A DNA stretch of 6,136 bases from Betaproteobacteria bacterium (GTDB taxonomy: Bacteria > Pseudomonadota > Gammaproteobacteria > Burkholderiales > SG8-39), in assembly GCA_947467405.1 (NCBI GenBank), contig CANIIN010000179.1:1-6136 (forward strand), read 5' to 3'. Both the position numbers and the translations under genes were made by a program. The notes below the pieces were generated by a model. It ran no database searches. It was not told the DNA's origin and worked only from the letters and a program-made list of their open reading frames with translations. Below, one piece after another: positions 5,828-6,136 of the stretch (its first letter is position 1; every line of letters begins with the position of its first letter).

Positions 5828-6090
5828 TCAGAACTCGGCGTCGAGTTCCTCGAGGTCGTCGGGTTCCAGTTGCGCCGCCTTGGTCCATTTCTGCATGGCC
5901 GGGAGTTTCAGTATGCGATCGCAGTAGGGCTGACTCACCGTATCCAGCGCCATGTCGTAGTCTTGATGCGCGTGCATACATGGCGTCGGCGACCGATGCC
6001 CTGCCGAACAGGAACGGCCCCTTGTCGGTATCAAGACGTTCACGCCAGATGGTGGTGATGCGCTAGATGTCAGCAGTTGCGCCTGCCCAA
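5828..6090 (-). pseudogene. Glutathione S-transferase remnant, C-terminal part, disrupted
   Basis: The minus strand holds the C-terminal helical domain of a soluble GST in two frames. The first frame reads RITTIWRERL followed by GPFLFGRASVADAMYA, the usual IADAMYAP helix start. The second frame then reads YDMALDTVSQPYCDRILKLP and AMQKWTKAAQLEPDD, ending in LEELDAEF and a TGA at 5828-5830. Two separate lesions are seen: an in-frame TAG at 6063-6065 in the first frame, and a frame change close to 5970-5990. At that point about 11 bases appear to be missing between MYA and YDM compared with the normal family spacing of eight residues. The N-terminal thioredoxin-like half is not recognisable before the right edge, so the 5' limit given is approximate. 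GSTs conjugate glutathione to electrophiles; this copy cannot make a full enzyme as read. A sequencing error could explain one lesion but hardly both. Confidence 0.72.
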
Positions 6091-6136
6091 ACCTTGAAAC
6101 CGCTTGTAGTGGGTCTTTAGATTCATTGGGAGAGCC

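Overview
The window reads as a chromosomal segment of a fairly GC-rich (about 60% by eye) proteobacterium, most likely gamma- or beta-proteobacterial. Three observations point that way: a GlpD very close to the Escherichia coli type, a GST remnant with a typical proteobacterial C-terminus, and a GTAG-headed stem-loop like the REP elements of Xanthomonadales and pseudomonads. The genus cannot be fixed from sequence reading alone.

Everything recognisable is on the minus strand. From right to left there is first a decayed glutathione S-transferase fragment (about 6090 to 5828). An intergenic stretch of about 395 bp follows, holding a REP-like element, a larger imperfect stem-loop and a 13-nt palindrome. 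Then six genes run head to tail with gaps of only 31, 20, 21, 66 and 36 nt: an unrecognised 153-aa protein with an Ala/Pro-rich tail, a stand-alone phosphate acetyl/butyryltransferase (Pta-type), acetate kinase (AckA), aerobic glycerol-3-phosphate dehydrogenase (GlpD), a single-domain universal stress protein, and a Sir2-family NAD-dependent protein deacylase that runs off the left edge. The spacing suggests one operon, possibly with an extra promoter before the stress-protein gene.

The functional theme is acetyl-CoA, acetyl-phosphate and acetate balance joined to redox and stress. Pta and AckA interconvert acetyl-CoA, acetyl-phosphate and acetate, making or using ATP. Acetyl-phosphate is a known non-enzymatic lysine acetyl donor, and a Sir2 deacylase removes such marks using NAD+. 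GlpD feeds glycerol carbon and electrons into central metabolism and the quinone pool. A unit containing both the acetyl-phosphate source and the eraser of the marks it causes, headed by a conserved-looking but unassigned small protein, is the most interesting feature here. I did not see a defence system, CRISPR array, complete mobile element, tRNA or rRNA.
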